A stretch of 14,935 nucleotides of DNA from Pseudomonadota bacterium (GCA_023416335.1 JAEZHY010000159.1:1-14935); one strand, 5' to 3'; shown: positions 6,527 through 13,649, counted from the first letter of the stretch. Notes: generated by a model not told the origin, from the letters alone. Numbers and translations are program-made.

Positions 6527-7324
6527 TACTTTCTGAAAGAAAGCATGAGCCGTCTCATTGATAAAATCCCGGCATTCGGCATAGACGGCGTGTCCTGCAT
6601 GGGGGATTTCGATTAGTTCCGAGTTGGGGAGGTTCTGGGCGAGGAACCGGGAATTGGCGGGTGGAGTGAGGACATCTTCCGTTCCCGTGACGATCAGGGT
6701 GGGCCGGCGTATGTCCTTCAGAGAAGCTGTGCAGTCGAATTGACGGATCGCGGAAAACTGCGCCTGAAGGGCATAATCCGGCTGGTTGGGTGATTGGAGC
6801 TGCGCCTTGTAGTACTCTTCTATTACTTCCCAGTTCTTCATTCGGGTTTTATCGCTGAAGAAAAGCGGCGTATTTTTCCATAGAATTTCCTGCCGGCTCA
6901 GGCCGGAATTGTTCAGGAGAATGTCGATCGTTTGTTTGGAAGGCGAAACGCGATTTTTGCCGCCTGCGTGCGTACAGATAAGAAGCATCGCCTTGAGCCT
7001 CCCGGGAGCAAGGCGGGCGAGTTCCAGGGTGATCATCCCACCCATGGATATGGAGTAAACAAAGGTCGATTCGATGTCCAGGTAGTCGAGGAGGCAAAGC
7101 ACGTCCTTGGCCATGCGCCCCATCGTGTACAGTCCGTGCGGTTTACCGGAGAGTCCGCCGCCCCTGTTGTCGAAAATCACGCATCTGTAATGATCTCGGA
7201 AAAACGGGACCTGCCCATACCAGGACCAACTGCCGCCGGCAAGACCGCTGATGAAGAGGAGGGGAAATCCTTCGCCGTGGACCTCGTAGTAAATCTCCAT
7301 ATCGCCCGTGTGGCAGAACGGCAT
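6509..7324 (-). CDS. Alpha/beta hydrolase, 3-oxoadipate enol-lactonase-like
   Basis: The 271-residue protein has the canonical fold: LLFISGLAGGSWSW (22-35) forms the oxyanion-hole strand-loop, and FDNRGGGLSGKP at 51-62 matches the D-x-R-G-x-G-x-S block. The nucleophile elbow is SISMGG (91-96) with Ser93; the usual first Gly is Ser91, which still meets the small-residue requirement. Asp217 (GTEDVLTPP) and His245 (HAGHAVYAE) complete the triad. A cap domain spans about 130-195. The ATG at 7324 is preferred to the long upstream frame because GGGGAG precedes it and the family similarity starts here. The C-terminus (VVSSEK) lies in a heptamer repeat. It resembles PcaD/RutD-like enzymes, but no aromatic-degradation genes are near, so the substrate is open. 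Confidence 0.88.
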   Translation of the reverse strand: MPFCHTGDMEIYYEVHGEGFPLLFISGLAGGSWSWYGQVPFFRDHYRCVIFDNRGGGLSGKPHGLYTMGRMAKDVLCLLDYLDIESTFVYSISMGGMITLELARLAPGRLKAMLLICTHAGGKNRVSPSKQTIDILLNNSGLSRQEILWKNTPLFFSDKTRMKNWEVIEEYYKAQLQSPNQPDYALQAQFSAIRQFDCTASLKDIRRPTLIVTGTEDVLTPPANSRFLAQNLPNSELIEIPHAGHAVYAECRDFINETAHAFFQKVVSSEK

Positions 7325-7484
7325 TTTTCTCCCCGTTGGGAATTGGAGGATTTGACGGGTACTTTCCGTGCTCGGCGCGGGAGCGGCAGGGACTCCCCTG
7401 CGCCGGATATAATAGCGGCGTGAACAAATAGAATGTCCGCGCATCATCTTCAGATTCAAGCGGGTCCGGCGGATTCCCGGGTTC

Positions 7485-8384
7485 TCAATAGACCCGCGGA
7501 CTGCCGTGCCTGTAACCGAGTACCTCGAGTGTGTCGTTGACGACAACGAATGCAGCAGGATCGATATCAAAGACCATTTGCTTCAACTTTGAAAGCTCGG
7601 TCAAGGTAATAATGCTGAGGATGACTTTTTTCTCGTCCCCCGAATAACCGCCCCATCCTTCGAGATAGGTCACTCCCCGGGTCAGCTTGGTCATGATCTG
7701 CTCGGCGATTTCCCGGTGGCAGTTGGAAATCACGAAAACAAGCTTGCGCTGGTTGAATCCGGTCAGGATCGAGTCGAGCACTTTGCCGAGGGTGAAGACA
7801 TAGACGAGTGTATAAAGGGCCGCCTCGAAGTTGAGGAAGAGGGCTCCGGCCACCAGCACCAGCACGCTCACGGAAGTAGTCGTGCTGCCGATTCGCAATC
7901 CGAATTTCTTATTGAGGTAAACGGCCAGGATATCCAGGCCCCCCGAGGACCCCTGAGATCTCAACGCTATTCCGGCTCCGACCCCGCAGACAATTCCGCC
8001 CAGGATTGCGGCAAGGATAGGATTCGCGATCACCACTACGCCCGGCTGCACGAAAACCGTCATAGCAGAAAGGGAGAGCATGCCGTAGGCCGAGTAGATT
8101 ATGAACTTGCGGCTGATGCTCACAAGTCCGAGCAGAAAAAGCGGGACATTCAGGAAGAAGTACGCATAGCCCGTATTCAGGAGGGGGAGGAAGTAATGCG
8201 CGATCAGGGCGGCGCCCATCACTCCGCCGCTCAGAAAATGCTGGGGGATGATGATGCTGTTTATCCCGACCGCGTACACGAGGTTTCCGACCGTCAGCAA
8301 AAATATATTTGCCGCGATCCTTTTCCAGGATTCGGCCGCGCTTCCTTTGAAGCAGACCATGGGAGAGAATTTTTTTAGATTCAT
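7485..8384 (-). CDS. YitT family membrane protein (DUF161 + DUF2179)
   Basis: The 299-residue protein has about five hydrophobic helices in residues 23-205, including NLVYAVGINSIIIPQHFLSG (34-53) and GIALRSQGSSGGLDILA (138-154), both typical of the DUF161/YitT_membrane domain. A cytosolic DUF2179 domain follows (about 213-295), with RGVTYLEGWGGYSGDEKKV and DIDPAAFVVVNDTLEVLG. Members are inner-membrane proteins of unknown transport or regulatory function. The ATG at 8384 overlaps the stop of the PAP2 gene by 4 bases, so the two are translationally coupled; a longer frame running further upstream would overlap PAP2 heavily and is not used. An inverted repeat GCGGGTC/GACCCGC (7460-7497) straddles the stop but lacks a T-tract. 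Confidence 0.9.
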   Translation of the reverse strand: MNLKKFSPMVCFKGSAAESWKRIAANIFLLTVGNLVYAVGINSIIIPQHFLSGGVMGAALIAHYFLPLLNTGYAYFFLNVPLFLLGLVSISRKFIIYSAYGMLSLSAMTVFVQPGVVVIANPILAAILGGIVCGVGAGIALRSQGSSGGLDILAVYLNKKFGLRIGSTTTSVSVLVLVAGALFLNFEAALYTLVYVFTLGKVLDSILTGFNQRKLVFVISNCHREIAEQIMTKLTRGVTYLEGWGGYSGDEKKVILSIITLTELSKLKQMVFDIDPAAFVVVNDTLEVLGYRHGSPRVY

Positions 8385-9040
8385 ACAACCTTGTGCACAG
8401 GAGAAGGCTCCGGTTCGTTGGGCACAATCCGGATTCCTTTCCTTTCGAATTGTATCTTCAACAGGAACGTCATTACGAGCGCCAAATAGGCCCCGAAAAT
8501 AACGTCGCTCGGGAAATGCGCCCCCAAAACCAGGCGGCTCAACATCACCGCAAGTGCCGTCAGGATGCAGAGCAGCCGGAAGCGACCCGTAACCAGGTAG
8601 ACTGAGAAGCACAGGGCGGCTATCGTGTTGGAGTGCCCTGAAGGGAACGAATTATAGCGGTAGCCGGCCGTAAAATGTTTAAACCCGTACATGTGATCGT
8701 TGAAAAGGAGAATCGGCCTGCTTCTTCCGACGACATACTTGATGAGGTCGTTTGTCAGCCCCGACAGTGCTATCGCAAGAAAGATAAATGCCGCCGCGTT
8801 TGCCAGGGCGGGGTTCTTTCGGAAAAACTTCGCCCACAAAAAGACAATGGCGGATGCAGCCAGATAGGGTGCGGAGTAGCCCAGGTACGTTATTTTGCCG
8901 AACACGAACGCGAGCGATGCCCCGTGCGACTTAAAAAACAAGGCCACAGGGACGTCGAAAAATCCATAGCTGATCACGCAAAGGGCAACAACCGGGATTG
9001 TAAGTAGTGCAATATATCGTGGTTTCATCGGGCGCATCAT
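8381..9040 (-). CDS. PAP2 superfamily phosphatase (membrane lipid phosphatase)
   Basis: The 219-residue membrane protein has all three PAP2 motifs: KYVVGRSRP (101-109), SFPSGHS (131-137) with PSGH, and SRLVLGAHFPSD (168-179) with the catalytic His175. About six hydrophobic segments surround them, as in PgpB/BcrC-like lipid phosphatases. It probably dephosphorylates an isoprenoid or glycerolipid phosphate at the periplasmic face. The ATG at 9040 gives the longest product; ATG codons at 9037 and 9028 are alternatives, and none has a clear ribosome site. It overlaps the YitT-type gene by 4 bases and forms a two-gene unit with it. Undecaprenyl-diphosphate recycling is a plausible link to the polysaccharide genes further left but is only inference. 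Confidence 0.92.
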   Translation of the reverse strand: MMRPMKPRYIALLTIPVVALCVISYGFFDVPVALFFKSHGASLAFVFGKITYLGYSAPYLAASAIVFLWAKFFRKNPALANAAAFIFLAIALSGLTNDLIKYVVGRSRPILLFNDHMYGFKHFTAGYRYNSFPSGHSNTIAALCFSVYLVTGRFRLLCILTALAVMLSRLVLGAHFPSDVIFGAYLALVMTFLLKIQFERKGIRIVPNEPEPSPVHKVV

Positions 9041-9148
9041 AGCATATCGGTTTCCGGTTTTTAAGGTCCGGAAGTGCGGAGTTTCATAAAGGGTCGCAAT
9101 TGCCTTCCAACCACGAAAGAAATGGAATCCCCGGCTGTGTACCCCGAC

Positions 9149-9865
9149 TTATTTCGGAAAAATATCGGAGTTTTCCTCCACGATAGCTTCGATCGTATCC
9201 AGTACGTCTTCCCAGGTATCCCTTGCAGGAGCGCTTTCTATCTCAGCAAGTCGCAAGAGCACCCCGGTCCAGTCGAATCCTTCGCGCAGGCATCTCTCGA
9301 TTACCGAAATGGGAATATCCCGCAACGACAAACTGTCCCATGTCACGTGGATCCTTGGATACTCCTCTTCCGTAACGACGATGTCGCCGGCTCTACCATG
9401 CCATCCGGAAAAATCGATTCCAAAATCATGGGCATGCGTGCCGCTTTTCACGACAACCGGCTCGTCGTATTTGAATGGAGAGATCGAAATGAGCGCGTCG
9501 TCGACATCAAACAGTGTTTCTTTTCCTTTGAAGGTCACCGGAAGGGGAACAACCGGGCGAACGTCTTCAATAATCCAGGAGTATGCTTCCGGATCGATTT
9601 CATTTACCAGCGCCTTCTCTTCGTCCCCGCGCCGCATGAGCCGCACATCCACGAGACGAACAACACAGATTGCATGACCATAAAGGAAGGTGCAGCCGTA
9701 TTCTTCCTCCATTTCTTCCATGTCTTCTCTGGAGAAGGCAGGCTTTCCGGCGGAACAGATGAGCAGGTCACCCCTGTGGAGAGTATCCCAATCCCTGATT
9801 TCGATTGTCTTGGCACCGCTCATGATCTCGAACGCGAACGGCTGTTGAACGCTAAGCGCCTTCAT
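9149..9865 (-). CDS. ASCH domain protein with C-terminal extension
   Basis: The 238-residue cytosolic protein starts with MKALSVQQPFAFEIMSGAKT and RDWDTLHRGDLLICSA (25-40), the classic ASCH (PUA-like) beginning, with the domain covering roughly 1-118. ASCH domains are thought to bind RNA or modified nucleotides. The remaining 120 residues are not ASCH. They contain an SH3-like small-barrel pattern GRAGDIVV (157-164), HVTWDSLSLRDIPISVIERC (173-192) and GFDWTGVLL. From memory this WDS-x-T/S-L-x-x-IP pattern occurs in unnamed small proteins of the same kind of bacteria. AAGGAG lies 5-6 bases before the ATG. A small palindrome TCAGGA-CCC-TCCTGA (9884-9898) precedes it. Function is not established; the N-terminal domain call is sound. 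Confidence 0.82.
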   Translation of the reverse strand: MKALSVQQPFAFEIMSGAKTIEIRDWDTLHRGDLLICSAGKPAFSREDMEEMEEEYGCTFLYGHAICVVRLVDVRLMRRGDEEKALVNEIDPEAYSWIIEDVRPVVPLPVTFKGKETLFDVDDALISISPFKYDEPVVVKSGTHAHDFGIDFSGWHGRAGDIVVTEEEYPRIHVTWDSLSLRDIPISVIERCLREGFDWTGVLLRLAEIESAPARDTWEDVLDTIEAIVEENSDIFPK

Positions 9866-9883
9866 GGCTTCTCCTTTCAGAAT

Positions 9884-9898
9884 TCAGGACCCTCCTGA
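9884..9898. promoter_or_regulatory. Small palindrome upstream of the ASCH gene
   Basis: TCAGGA and TCCTGA are perfect 6-base arms around CCC, 19 bases before the ASCH start codon. It could be an operator or a leader hairpin close to the ribosome site. No regulator consensus is recognised. Confidence 0.25.
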
Positions 9899-10074
9899 GG
9901 ACGAAGTGAAAAGGAATGTGGTTTGAGAAATTCACCGAACCGATCCAGGTCTCTTTCGGTCTTTGACCCCTGCCGGAGAATCCCTACTTTGTCGAATTAG
10001 AGAATACCAGAACAAGTTGTAATAATGGAATGAAGTTTTTTATAAGGTCGGCCATTGAGGTAAGGTTCAGAAAT

Positions 10075-10106
10075 AAAAAAGGCGGCCCGGCTGGACCGCC
10101 TTTTTT
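10075..10106 (-). terminator. Intrinsic terminator of the flagellin gene
   Basis: A run of A, then GGCGG (10081-10085), a 10-base spacer, CCGCC (10096-10100), then six T. Read on the minus strand the GC stem is followed by TTTTTTATTT, a classic rho-independent signal, 21 bases after the flagellin stop. The flanking A and T runs make it usable in both directions. Confidence 0.88.
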
Positions 10107-10126
10107 CCCAGGCACGGGGCCGGGTC

Positions 10127-10963
10127 TTATTTGAGAAGTGAGAGTACCTGCTGTGGAGCCTGGTTTGCCTGAGCCAACATGGCCATACCTGACTGCTGGA
10201 GGATCTGGTTCTTGGTGAAGGTCGTCATTTCTTCGGCCATATCGACGTCACGAATTGTCGATTCAGAAGCGGAGAAATTCTCGATACTGATCGCGAGGTT
10301 TTCCACCGTGTACTGCAGCCTGTTCTGATAAGCGCCGATTTCACCCATGTACGAGTTGATCGAGGTCAGGGCCTGGTCGATGGCGTCCATGGCCGACTGG
10401 GCACTGGTAAGCCCACTGATGTCGATGTCGCTTTTGGCCACACTCAGGCACGATGCCGTGGCCCCGTTGAACGTTACCTTGATCTGGTCGTTCGACGTGT
10501 TGGTTGCGCCGACCTGGAAGGTGATTCCATTCAGAGCGACTGTGCTTGCATCTACCAGGGTGGTCGAACCGTACTTGGTGGACTTTGCGATACGGTCGAT
10601 TTCATCCTGCAGCAGGCCGAATTCGTTGTTCATCGTCTTCAGGTTGTCCTGAGACTGTCCTGAAGCTGCCTGGGTTGCAAGCGATTTCATTCGGACCAGG
10701 ATGTCATGGATTTTGTTGTAGGCACCGTCGGCGACCTGGAGCATCGATTGCGCTTCGCTGGCGTTCTGCGAAGCCACCCGCATTGCGGCGATCTTTGCCT
10801 TGAAAGCGTTCGCGACCGCGAAGCCGGCTGCATCGTCCTTGGCCGAGCTGATTCTCAGACCCGAGGAGAGTTTCTTGAGAGAGGCCGCAACAGAGTTATT
10901 TGTGTTTACCACGTTGTTGTGGACGTTTATGGCCTCGATGTTAGTGTTGACTTTCAGTCCCAT
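10127..10963 (-). CDS. fliC: Flagellin
   Basis: The 278-residue protein forms the flagellar filament after export by the flagellar type III system; it has no signal peptide, as expected. The N-terminal D0/D1 region (about 1-140) contains SLKKLSSGLRISSAKDDAAG (28-47) and NASEAQSMLQVADGAYNKI (67-85). The C-terminal D1/D0 region (about 190-278) includes YMGEIGAYQNRLQYTVENL and ESTIRDVDMAEEM. The central variable part is only about 50 residues, giving a compact filament protein like Hag of Bacillus. An oddity is Cys172, as surface cysteines are rare in flagellins. AAGGAGG is ideally spaced before the ATG at 10963. It stands alone with its own promoter and terminator; no other flagellar gene is in the window. 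Confidence 0.97.
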   Translation of the reverse strand: MGLKVNTNIEAINVHNNVVNTNNSVAASLKKLSSGLRISSAKDDAAGFAVANAFKAKIAAMRVASQNASEAQSMLQVADGAYNKIHDILVRMKSLATQAASGQSQDNLKTMNNEFGLLQDEIDRIAKSTKYGSTTLVDASTVALNGITFQVGATNTSNDQIKVTFNGATASCLSVAKSDIDISGLTSAQSAMDAIDQALTSINSYMGEIGAYQNRLQYTVENLAISIENFSASESTIRDVDMAEEMTTFTKNQILQQSGMAMLAQANQAPQQVLSLLK

Positions 10964-11059
10964 GATTTTTCCTCCTTGAAAGTGTTCGTGGCATTCCTGT
11001 CACAACTATTGAGAAACTTGTCCCATGACACTTATTACCGATATGTTTGCGACCTTCGC
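10964..11059 (-). promoter_or_regulatory. Flagellin mRNA leader with possible CsrA sites
   Basis: Transcription from the sigma-54 element would leave a leader of about 95 bases. It contains an AAGTGT/ACACTT stem (11028-11033 with 10980-10985) and three GGA motifs: ATGGGACA (near 11021-11027), TGACAGGAATG (10992-11002, close to the CsrA consensus ACARGGAUG) and the AAGGAGGA ribosome site. CsrA-FliW control of flagellin leaders is known in other bacteria; its use here is inference. Confidence 0.35.
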
Positions 11060-11070
11060 ATTACCCCTTG

Positions 11071-11086
11071 AGCAAGTTCCGTGCCT
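11071..11086 (-). promoter_or_regulatory. Sigma-54 promoter of the flagellin gene
   Basis: On the minus strand AGGCACGGAACTTGCT matches TGGCACGRNNNTTGCW at all fixed positions but the first, with GG and GC 10 bases apart. The predicted start is near 11059, about 95 bases before the ATG. Flagellin under sigma-54 is established in several proteobacteria and fits the nearby IHF site. Confidence 0.85.
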
Positions 11087-11113
11087 AAATTTTTTTGGCT
11101 TGTGATGAGTATA

Positions 11114-11126
11114 TAAGATATTGATA
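11114..11126 (-). promoter_or_regulatory. IHF binding site upstream of the flagellin promoter
   Basis: On the minus strand TATCAATATCTTA matches the IHF consensus WATCAANNNNTTR exactly. It lies in an AT-rich stretch centred about 35 bases upstream of the -24 GG, where IHF usually bends DNA to bring a sigma-54 activator to the polymerase. Confidence 0.65.
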
Positions 11127-11771
11127 TTGCTATATAAATTGATTTGATGTTCTCCGTAATGTGATTTTTCTATCCGGCATCTTTGTCCGCCCGGGCAGCA
11201 AGGATTTCCGACCTGGAGGGCGAGACGTGGGGTCGCGCCGGAGTATCGAAGGGCGGTTCCGGCATGCTTGAGGGCCGCCGGTGAATGTGGGGTAGATGCT
11301 TTACTGAAGCTGGTCTGTGGGATCTGAACCATTTTTGGAGTCAATATTCCAACGGTCGCTGCTAAAATCGGATTTGCGCGGTTAGTCTTCTTTGTCGAAA
11401 ATTTGACGCTTCTACGGAGGGCTTAAACCCCAGAATTCATTTGGAGCGCGGGCCGGACAGTCTTATGATGTGGCCCGCAGCAAGGGCTTGGAGTGCCAAA
11501 GGAAAAATTTGCCTCATGGACCGGAAAAAAGGTTCTTTTCCCTGGAAGTGCCGGACATGGAAATGGGAACGGGCGGCCTGGGGGGGCCATGGTTTACTGC
11601 CGGGGCCGATAGCGCTGTGGACGGTGAACCCTGAGAAGTGAACAGGCAAAAGCGCGGGTGCAGCGCTTGAGGTTATAAGGACAGTGAAACGGGGTCGGGG
11701 AGGGCGAAGTTAGCCCGAAGTCCTTTCGTATCCGCCCCTCCCCCGGGTCGCTTTTGTCCAAAGGAGGAAGC
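11127..11771. other. Long intergenic region between flagellin and the Usp gene, several hairpins
   Basis: These 645 bases separate divergent genes. The AT-rich left end belongs to the flagellin promoter. Further right are inverted repeats: GCCGGA/TCCGGC (11237-11263), GCGGGCC/GGCCCGC (11448-11478), GGAAAA/TTTTCC (11523-11541), AAGCGC/GCGCTT (11650-11668) and GGGGAGGG/CCCTCCCC (11697-11743). Open frames on either strand have no recognisable domains. A weak promoter-like pair TTGGAG-17-TATGAT (11441-11469) is the only plus-strand candidate I see. Confidence 0.5.
11697..11743 (+). promoter_or_regulatory. GC-rich hairpin with competing inner hairpin in the Usp leader
   Basis: GGGGAGGG (11697-11704) pairs perfectly with CCCTCCCC (11736-11743). 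The 5' arm also takes part in a smaller exclusive hairpin GGGC-GAAGTTA-GCCC (11702-11716). The 3' arm ends 17 bases before AAGGAGG. Two exclusive folds near the ribosome site are the shape of a leader switch, but no T-tract supports an intrinsic terminator and no riboswitch class is recognised. Confidence 0.35.
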
Positions 11772-12233
11772 ATGTCTAAAGACATGGAAGGTTGTGTCAT
11801 GTTGGCTCTTTCGACCTTCAGAAAATCCGAAAAAGCCATATACACCGCGATGCAGAGGGCTAAAGTCATCAGGAAGCTTTTCGTGGTCTATGTAGCCGAT
11901 GTCAATCTGGCGCGTTATTTCGTCGGCGCGGAGTACGGGCTCTCACCCGGTCTGAAAGATACGTGCGAGGCAAATATGCTCAATCTGCACGAAGTTGAAG
12001 GGAGGGCACAGGTCGCCGACATCGCTGCAAAAGCGGATTTCGAGGGAATCGAAATGGATTCGATCGTAAAGGTCGGACGATTCGCGGTAATCTGCCTGGA
12101 TGCGATTAAAGAAGTGAACCCGTCGCTGGTCGTAACGACGCGTTCGCAACGACCGGAATGGGTCAAGAGATTTTTCGGGGCCCCGGTTGATGAACTGATC
12201 GCGAAAGCGGTATGCCCCGTAGTGGTCGTGTAA
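11772..12233 (+). CDS. Universal stress protein (UspA-like), degenerate ATP motif
   Basis: The 153-residue single Usp domain has a first strand CVMLALSTFRKSEKAI (8-23), strand RKLFVVYVADV (34-44), a variable mid region, and the closing pattern PSLVVTTRSQRPEW...FFGAPVDELIAKAVCPVVVV (117-153). The end matches the Usp rule (GSVSEKVLRHAPCPVLVV). The ATP motif G-2x-G-9x-G is not intact: RSQRPEWVKRFFG keeps only the final Gly136, so this may be a non-ATP-binding UspA-type member. The first strand also lacks the usual V-A-x-D. AAGGAGG before the ATG at 11772 is perfect; an upstream in-frame TTG is ignored. It ends 30 bases from the convergent kinase gene. It probably acts in stress response in the cytosol. 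Confidence 0.8.
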   Translation: MSKDMEGCVMLALSTFRKSEKAIYTAMQRAKVIRKLFVVYVADVNLARYFVGAEYGLSPGLKDTCEANMLNLHEVEGRAQVADIAAKADFEGIEMDSIVKVGRFAVICLDAIKEVNPSLVVTTRSQRPEWVKRFFGAPVDELIAKAVCPVVVV

Positions 12234-12262
12234 CCAAAAAGAATGGGCCCGGACGTTCATCG

Positions 12263-12280
12263 ATCACCTGTCTCGGTGAT
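12263..12280. terminator. Small hairpin at the Usp-kinase convergence
   Basis: ATCACC-TGTCTC-GGTGAT is a perfect 6-base stem just past the Usp gene, overlapping the last codons of the kinase. On the plus strand it is followed by TCGGGATTTT. It is a weak candidate terminator for the Usp transcript. Confidence 0.3.
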
Positions 12281-13529
12281 TCGGGATTTTCGCCGGCCAG
12301 AGAGTTTCGACCTTCGTCCCCTTGCCCGGGAACGATTCGATGCGAAAAGTCCCTCCGGTCAGTTCCGTTCTTTCCCTCATGCCTGTCAATCCCAGCCCCT
12401 TTCTGTATATCTCAGCTCCGCGACTGTTTATATCGAAACCAGTCCCATTGTCCTCTATCGAAAGGTGCAGCATACCCTCTTCCAGTATCAGGCTGATACC
12501 CGCCCGGGTGGCCCCGCTGTGTTTCGCTATGTTGTTCAATGCTTCCTGAGTGATCCGAAATATCGCTATTTTTAAAGACTCCGGGATACTATCTTCCGGC
12601 ACATCGGCATCGAGTTGCACCTGCATGTTCGGATAGACGCTCCGGAATTCCTTACAGAAGCCCTGCAATGTGCCATGAATGCCCACAACCTCGAGCATGG
12701 CCGGTCTGAGACCGGCGCAGATAGACCGGGTCTCCTCGATTGCACGCTGGAGCACGGGCACGAACTGTTCGAGTCGGGCCATGACCGCTTCCGACGGGCT
12801 GTTGCGGCCTGTAACAAGGATTGTTTCAACCCAGTACTTCAGGGCAACCAGCGTCTGTCCGATACTGTCGTGCAACTCGCCCGCGATTCTCTTTCTCTCC
12901 TCCTCCTGGGCTGCTATCAGCCGTGATGGGAAAGCGCGGAGCTGCTCCTCCATGTACTTCCGCTCGGAGACGTCCCGAATCAGCCATTGCAGGGTAAAGT
13001 CGTTTTTTTGTCCGGTTCGCACGCCAATGACATTCATGCAAACATGGATTCCCTCACCGGACTCATTTTTAAGGCAGATCTCCAAATCGTTGATGCGGTC
13101 TCCATCATCAATTTTTGCGATCCGTTGTAAGAGTTGCCGTCTTTCTTCCTCCACGACGAGGGAGGGAAGAGGAACACCGACCAGTGACCGGTTGCCGGAT
13201 CCGAGGAGATGGCGTGCCGCATGGTTGGCCTGGAGGATCACGCCTTCGGCATTAGTGGAAAGGTATGCTTCGGGAGCATACTGGAAGAGTTCGAAGTACC
13301 TTTGGCTTAGGATTTCCGGCTGCATCCCGATAGATGCAAGCTCCATGATGCCCGGGGCGAGCCTGTCCTCAGTCAGCCCCCGTTTTGCCATCAGCTGAGT
13401 CAATTCAAAATTCCGTTCCCTGACCTCCCTGAGTTGTCTCTGCAGCTCTCGCAATTCGCCGGCCGGAAACTTGCCTTTGTCTTCTTTCTTAAATCTTCCG
13501 GAGCCACCGGATATGATAGTTCTCCGCAT
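12264..13529 (-). CDS. Orphan sensor histidine kinase, PAS + HisKA_3 + HATPase_c (NarL-pathway type)
   Basis: The 421-residue soluble kinase has no membrane segments. A coiled-coil-like stretch (about 25-50) leads to a PAS domain (about 78-195) containing YFELFQYAPEAYLSTNAEG (78-96) and ending QWLIRDVSERK. The dimerisation/phosphoacceptor helix AQEEERKRIAGELHDSIGQT (207-226) has His220. The ATPase domain has QEALNNIAKHSGA (328-340, N-box), EDNGTGFD (359-366, G1) and GLGLTGMRERTELTGG (378-393, G2). This is the HPK7 class that pairs with LuxR/NarL-type response regulators, but none is adjacent. The ATG at 13529 is chosen over TTG 13547 because GAGGGGG is 4-5 bases upstream. An extended -10 promoter lies at 13578-13586. 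The signal is unknown; PAS suggests a cytosolic cue such as redox or a small ligand. Confidence 0.92.
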   Translation of the reverse strand: MRRTIISGGSGRFKKEDKGKFPAGELRELQRQLREVRERNFELTQLMAKRGLTEDRLAPGIMELASIGMQPEILSQRYFELFQYAPEAYLSTNAEGVILQANHAARHLLGSGNRSLVGVPLPSLVVEEERRQLLQRIAKIDDGDRINDLEICLKNESGEGIHVCMNVIGVRTGQKNDFTLQWLIRDVSERKYMEEQLRAFPSRLIAAQEEERKRIAGELHDSIGQTLVALKYWVETILVTGRNSPSEAVMARLEQFVPVLQRAIEETRSICAGLRPAMLEVVGIHGTLQGFCKEFRSVYPNMQVQLDADVPEDSIPESLKIAIFRITQEALNNIAKHSGATRAGISLILEEGMLHLSIEDNGTGFDINSRGAEIYRKGLGLTGMRERTELTGGTFRIESFPGKGTKVETLWPAKIPNHRDR

Positions 13530-13577
13530 GATCCCCCTCGTCTGCAAGAAAAGCGGGCCGAGTCGATCCGCATGATA

Positions 13578-13586
13578 ATTATAGCA
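13578..13586 (-). promoter_or_regulatory. Extended -10 promoter of the kinase gene
   Basis: On the minus strand TGCTATAAT is a perfect extended -10 element (TGn-TATAAT). No good -35 is present at 17 bases, as is usual for extended -10 promoters. The start would be near 13571, with a leader of about 42 bases. Confidence 0.5.
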
Positions 13587-13649
13587 GTTATATCAAGTGG
13601 ATGTGCGGAGTGGTCCCGGGTAAAAGAGTCTTCCGGGAGAGGTGCATGG

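Noticed and set aside
6068..6536. Overlapping open frames in the repeat-rich gap
   Set aside because: They translate palindromic repeats into Pro/Arg-rich sequence with no family resemblance.
7411..7416. TATTAT on the minus strand upstream of the second alpha/beta hydrolase as a -10 box
   Set aside because: The only -35-like hexamer (CGGACA) is 19 bases away and the match is poor.
7460..7497. GCGGGTC/GACCCGC inverted repeat at the end of the YitT gene
   Set aside because: The loop is 24 bases, there is no T-tract on the minus strand, and it overlaps coding sequence, so I did not call a terminator.
11006..11344. Minus-strand frame of 112 codons upstream of flagellin
   Set aside because: It contains the flagellin sigma-54 promoter and IHF site and no recognisable domain; promoter function explains the region better.
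11441..11641. Plus-strand frame of 66 codons before the Usp gene
   Set aside because: It starts with TTG without a ribosome site, is Trp/Gly/Pro-rich and spans hairpins. No support as a gene.
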